Both the position numbers and the translations under genes were made by a program. Shown in pieces: positions 61,283-64,000 of a stretch of 64,000 bases of DNA (position 1 is its first letter; every line of letters starts with the position of its first letter). The stretch covers positions 28,681-92,680 of the forward strand of contig CAMLLD010000012.1 in NCBI GenBank assembly GCA_946480785.1, written 5' to 3'. Source of the stretch: an uncultured Blastocatellia bacterium. GTDB lineage: Bacteria > Acidobacteriota > Blastocatellia > Pyrinomonadales > Pyrinomonadaceae. The notes beneath the pieces are model-generated. The model was given only the letters and a program-made list of their open reading frames with translations. It was not told the DNA's origin and did no database searches.

Positions 61283-63877
61283 ATGAATAGGGATACGCCC
61301 GCAAGTCGTGGCTCGTCGCGCAAATTGGCGATCGTCGCTCGCGAGTTGCTGGTGTTTCTCGGCTTCTGTCTTTTTACCGCGCTCTTGACGTGGCCCTACG
61401 TGACGCGCTTGCGCGACGCGGTGGTGGACAAAGGTGATCCGTACCTGATGGCGTGGATCATGTGGTGGGACTACCACGCGACGTTCACCAATCCGTTGCA
61501 CCTGTTCGACGCAAACGTTTTTTATCCGCTGAAGTACAGTCTCGCTTTCAGCGAACACAGTTACGGCCTCGCGCTGCTTTTCTTCCCGCTCTACTTCCTT
61601 GGTCTAAGACCGCTCACGGTGCAGACGATCGCGCTTTTCTTTGGTTTTGCGGTCAGCGGTTACGGCGCGTTTCGTTTGGGCCGAACGCTGACGGGATCGA
61701 GCGCGGTGGGTTGGGTCAGCGGGATCGTGTTCGCGTTCGTGCCGTATCGCTTCAACATGATGTCGCAGGTGGTTTACCTGTTTTCGCCGTGGATGCCGCT
61801 CGTGTTTGAAGCGCTCGTGCTGTTTGCGCGCGAGCGCAGCCGGAAACGCGCGATCTGGTTGGGCTGTGCGTTTTTTATGAACGGCCTCACGACGATCACG
61901 TGGTTTACTTTCACGCTCATTCCCTTCGTCTTGTTCGCCGCGATACTGCTGACTCGTTATCGCATCTGGCGCGAACGCGAGTTTTGGTTGCACGCGGGTG
62001 TGGCGCTCGCAGCGGCTTCGGTTGCGTTGGTTCCGTTTATGGTGCCGTACGTGCTGGCGTCGCGGCTCTACGGTTTCAAGCGAACGATCGAAGAGATCAA
62101 AGCAAACTCGGCGCTGCCGACGCATTGGCTCGCAGTTGAGAACCGCAACAAGTTATGGAATCGAATGGGCGAGGGCGTGTTCGAAGGTTGGAAGTTCAAG
62201 CTGTTTCCGGGACTGTTGCCGATACTGTTTTCGCTCGCGGCGCTGTTTTCAGGGACGTGGCCTGTGCGTGAGTCGTTTTCGAAACCCGCTGCGAGAAGCT
62301 GGTTGCCGCGACTCGACGCGCTGATAATCGCGCTGTTTGCTTTGTCCCTGCTCGCGATCGGTTTCGATCACTCCGATGCGTTTTACAACTTCTTCGACAA
62401 CTTCACTTCGGAACGCACGTTAGCGTTGCTGACGATCGCGATCCTCGTCCGGCTTTGTATTGCTTATCCCTCGTTTCTGAACGCGGTACGTCCGAACCTC
62501 ATCGAGACGATTCGTTCGGAGCATCGTTCCGACGCGTTCTGGCTGGGCTCGATTCTCGCGGTGCTCGGCTTCTGCTTTTCGCTCGGCTGGAACTTCTTCT
62601 TCTATCGCATCTGCTATCAGTTGTTGCCGATGTTCAAGAGCATGCGCGTGGTTACGCGCGGCGCGATGCTCACGTATCTTGGTCTCGCGTTGCTCTCGGG
62701 GCTGGGCGTGCAACGTTTGGCGGAACGGATCAGTCAACGTTACCCGCGCTTCCGGGTCCGCCATGTTTTTATCGCGGCGTGTGTGTTGCTGTTGCTCGAG
62801 TTTAATTCCGCGCCGTTGCGCATCGAGCGCGGCGATCCGTTTCCCGATGCGACTACGTTGCGCTTGAAGCAGACGCCGATGCGCGGCGGCATCGTTTATC
62901 TGCCGGCCGGCGGCGATAACAACTATCGCTACATGCTGCGCGCCGCGGACCACGCCAAACCGCTGATCGTCGGCACGTCGGGTTTCAACTCGCCGATCGA
63001 AGACAAGATCGAAAGCCTCACTCGCAACGGGCAGATCGCTGACGAGCTGATGACGTTGCTCGAGTCAGTGCCGGCTTCGTATTTGGTCATCGCCAACAAT
63101 GTGGTTCCACCAGATCGCGTTCCCGAGTACCAGGCGTTTCTGCGTCGCCAACTTTCATCGGGAAGGCTGCGTTTTATCAACCGGTTTGGGGGCGACGATC
63201 TTTACGCAGTGGTGAAGACCGAGCCCGCGGCGAAAAGCGAAGCGGCGTTGCCGTTTGACGGCACGTTGCGCGACTGGTCGAGCAGCATTCATGAAGATCC
63301 GGTCACGCTTTTGGGACCGTTGAGTCTGACGCAGAAGGTCTATCGATTTCATTTGGTGACGTCAGGAAGCATGCCGCGCTACGACGCGTTCAAGACCGAT
63401 CTCGAAGAGATCACACGCGGCGTGATCGTCGGCTCTGACGGGCAGGAGCAACAGCTCGCCGACAATTTTCAACGTTTCGTTGAGACGTGGATGAGTCCCG
63501 CGAATTCTACGAAGAGCCTTGGCTTGCTGAATGCGGCGCAGTTTCTCGACAAGTTGATTGCGAACGCAGGAATCAACGTGTCGCCGCAGGAGCGTCAGCA
63601 ATTGATTGATGCACTGACGAGTGGAAAAGAAACGTATGCAAGCATGTTGCTCAAGCTCATCGATGATCCGCGGCTGGTCCAAAAGGAGCAGTATCGTTCG
63701 CTGGTGTTGCTGCACTACTTCGCTTACCTGCGCCGCAACCCTGACGATCCGCCCGACGGCAATCTGCGCGGTTTCAACCTTTGGGTGAGCGAGCAGGAAC
63801 AGCGTCCCAACCCGAACAAGCTGACGACTGCGTTTAGAGAGAGTATTGAGTACGAGAAGTTCTTGAAGAAGTATTAG
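61283..63877 (+). CDS. Polytopic GT-C-like membrane protein with C-terminal DUF4214-like module
   Basis: An 864-residue membrane protein from ATG 61283. The first ~540 residues hold about twelve hydrophobic segments, with VVDKGDPYLMAWIMWWDYHA in the first loop, where GT-C enzymes keep an Asp. A soluble part (about 545-700) follows, then a reduced DUF4214: LGLLNAAQFLDKLIANAGIN, YFAYLRRNPDDPPDGNLRGF and a final ESIEYEKFLKKY. The Cys pair of the exported DUF4214 proteins is absent. This fusion joins the glycan region with the DUF4214 series. Exact enzyme activity unknown. Confidence 0.75.
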   Translation: MNRDTPASRGSSRKLAIVARELLVFLGFCLFTALLTWPYVTRLRDAVVDKGDPYLMAWIMWWDYHATFTNPLHLFDANVFYPLKYSLAFSEHSYGLALLFFPLYFLGLRPLTVQTIALFFGFAVSGYGAFRLGRTLTGSSAVGWVSGIVFAFVPYRFNMMSQVVYLFSPWMPLVFEALVLFARERSRKRAIWLGCAFFMNGLTTITWFTFTLIPFVLFAAILLTRYRIWREREFWLHAGVALAAASVALVPFMVPYVLASRLYGFKRTIEEIKANSALPTHWLAVENRNKLWNRMGEGVFEGWKFKLFPGLLPILFSLAALFSGTWPVRESFSKPAARSWLPRLDALIIALFALSLLAIGFDHSDAFYNFFDNFTSERTLALLTIAILVRLCIAYPSFLNAVRPNLIETIRSEHRSDAFWLGSILAVLGFCFSLGWNFFFYRICYQLLPMFKSMRVVTRGAMLTYLGLALLSGLGVQRLAERISQRYPRFRVRHVFIAACVLLLLEFNSAPLRIERGDPFPDATTLRLKQTPMRGGIVYLPAGGDNNYRYMLRAADHAKPLIVGTSGFNSPIEDKIESLTRNGQIADELMTLLESVPASYLVIANNVVPPDRVPEYQAFLRRQLSSGRLRFINRFGGDDLYAVVKTEPAAKSEAALPFDGTLRDWSSSIHEDPVTLLGPLSLTQKVYRFHLVTSGSMPRYDAFKTDLEEITRGVIVGSDGQEQQLADNFQRFVETWMSPANSTKSLGLLNAAQFLDKLIANAGINVSPQERQQLIDALTSGKETYASMLLKLIDDPRLVQKEQYRSLVLLHYFAYLRRNPDDPPDGNLRGFNLWVSEQEQRPNPNKLTTAFRESIEYEKFLKKY

Positions 63878-63914
63878 GAAACCTTTGAAACGGTTTCTTA
63901 CTTTCTTCGCCGCC

Positions 63915-64000
63915 CACACCGGGCTGAAGCCCGGTGTGAATGAGAAAGGCTGCGGCCAACACAGGCTTGAAGTCCTGTGTGACTGAGAAGGCTGCGGCCA
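63915..64000. repeat. Tandem palindromic intergenic repeats, array cut by window end
   Basis: Unit 1 contains the perfect palindrome CACACCGGGCT-GA-AGCCCGGTGTG (63915-63938) and unit 2 the related ACACAGG...CCTGTGT (63959-63980). Each is followed by TGAGAAAGGCTGCGGCCA or TGAGAAGGCTGCGGCCA. The second unit ends at the window edge, so more units may follow. Confidence 0.85.

Overview
The window looks like a chromosomal segment of a Gram-negative member of the Acidobacteriota, most likely near the Blastocatellia/Pyrinomonadaceae. The evidence is a secreted VWA protein of the acidobacterial 'VWFA-related' type, a run of secreted proteins ending in DUF4214 modules, lipid A and LPS-transport genes (lpxA, lpxD, lpxB, lptD), and a tetraether-synthase-like radical SAM gene. 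The placement is inferred from gene content; there is no rRNA in the window.

Layout. 69-2929 (minus): a folK-panB-panC-coxS run covering folate and pantothenate synthesis plus a 2Fe-2S molybdenum-hydroxylase small subunit. 2972-6043 (plus): an ABC-2-type permease without an ATPase and an AlbA_2/HATPase-like regulator. 6031-9327 (minus): three exported proteins (VWA, LSm-like plus LecA-like, GH18-like). 9444-21980 (minus): a ten-gene run with short gaps. Its first eight genes (21980 to 11678) are the most unusual part of the window: a YNPE-heptad repeat protein, an HExxH protein, two proteins without a recognised fold, a helical protein with two IPT/TIG domains, two proteins sharing an N-terminal MARAxD...ExE tag and ending in HxH-type metallopeptidase-like domains (one also OmpA-like), and an SxxK serine-hydrolase-like protein. 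An M20 dipeptidase and an amidohydrolase follow. A small LuxR-type regulator (22256) is divergent from the first gene. I read this as an undescribed cell-wall-targeting effector or release locus. No contractile-injection or secretion structural genes are present.

22799-25431: a small exported protein, tRNA-Gln(CUG), a VanY-like M15 peptidase, a free-standing HisKA domain and an exported hypothetical. 25523-33048: membrane-lipid and outer-membrane genes (Tes-like radical SAM, lpxA-lpxD, lpxB, lptD). 33254-45760: five exported proteins sharing one C-terminal DUF4214 module with a conserved cysteine pair, carrying different N-terminal parts (zinc protease, subtilisin, none, beta-propeller with two heme-c sites, lamin-tail-like domain).

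45764-63877: a glycosylation/surface-polymer region with GT4, GT2 (dolichol-phosphate-mannose-synthase-like) and several polytopic GT-C/PMT/YfhO-type membrane enzymes. A roughly 120-residue Ig-like domain recurs at the C-termini of three of these enzymes and makes up most of a small lipoprotein. The last gene, 61283-63877, ends in a degenerate DUF4214 module, linking this region to the exported DUF4214 proteins. The window ends inside a tandem palindromic repeat. Many neighbours are translationally coupled (ATGA/GTGA overlaps), and several convergent pairs overlap at their 3' ends.
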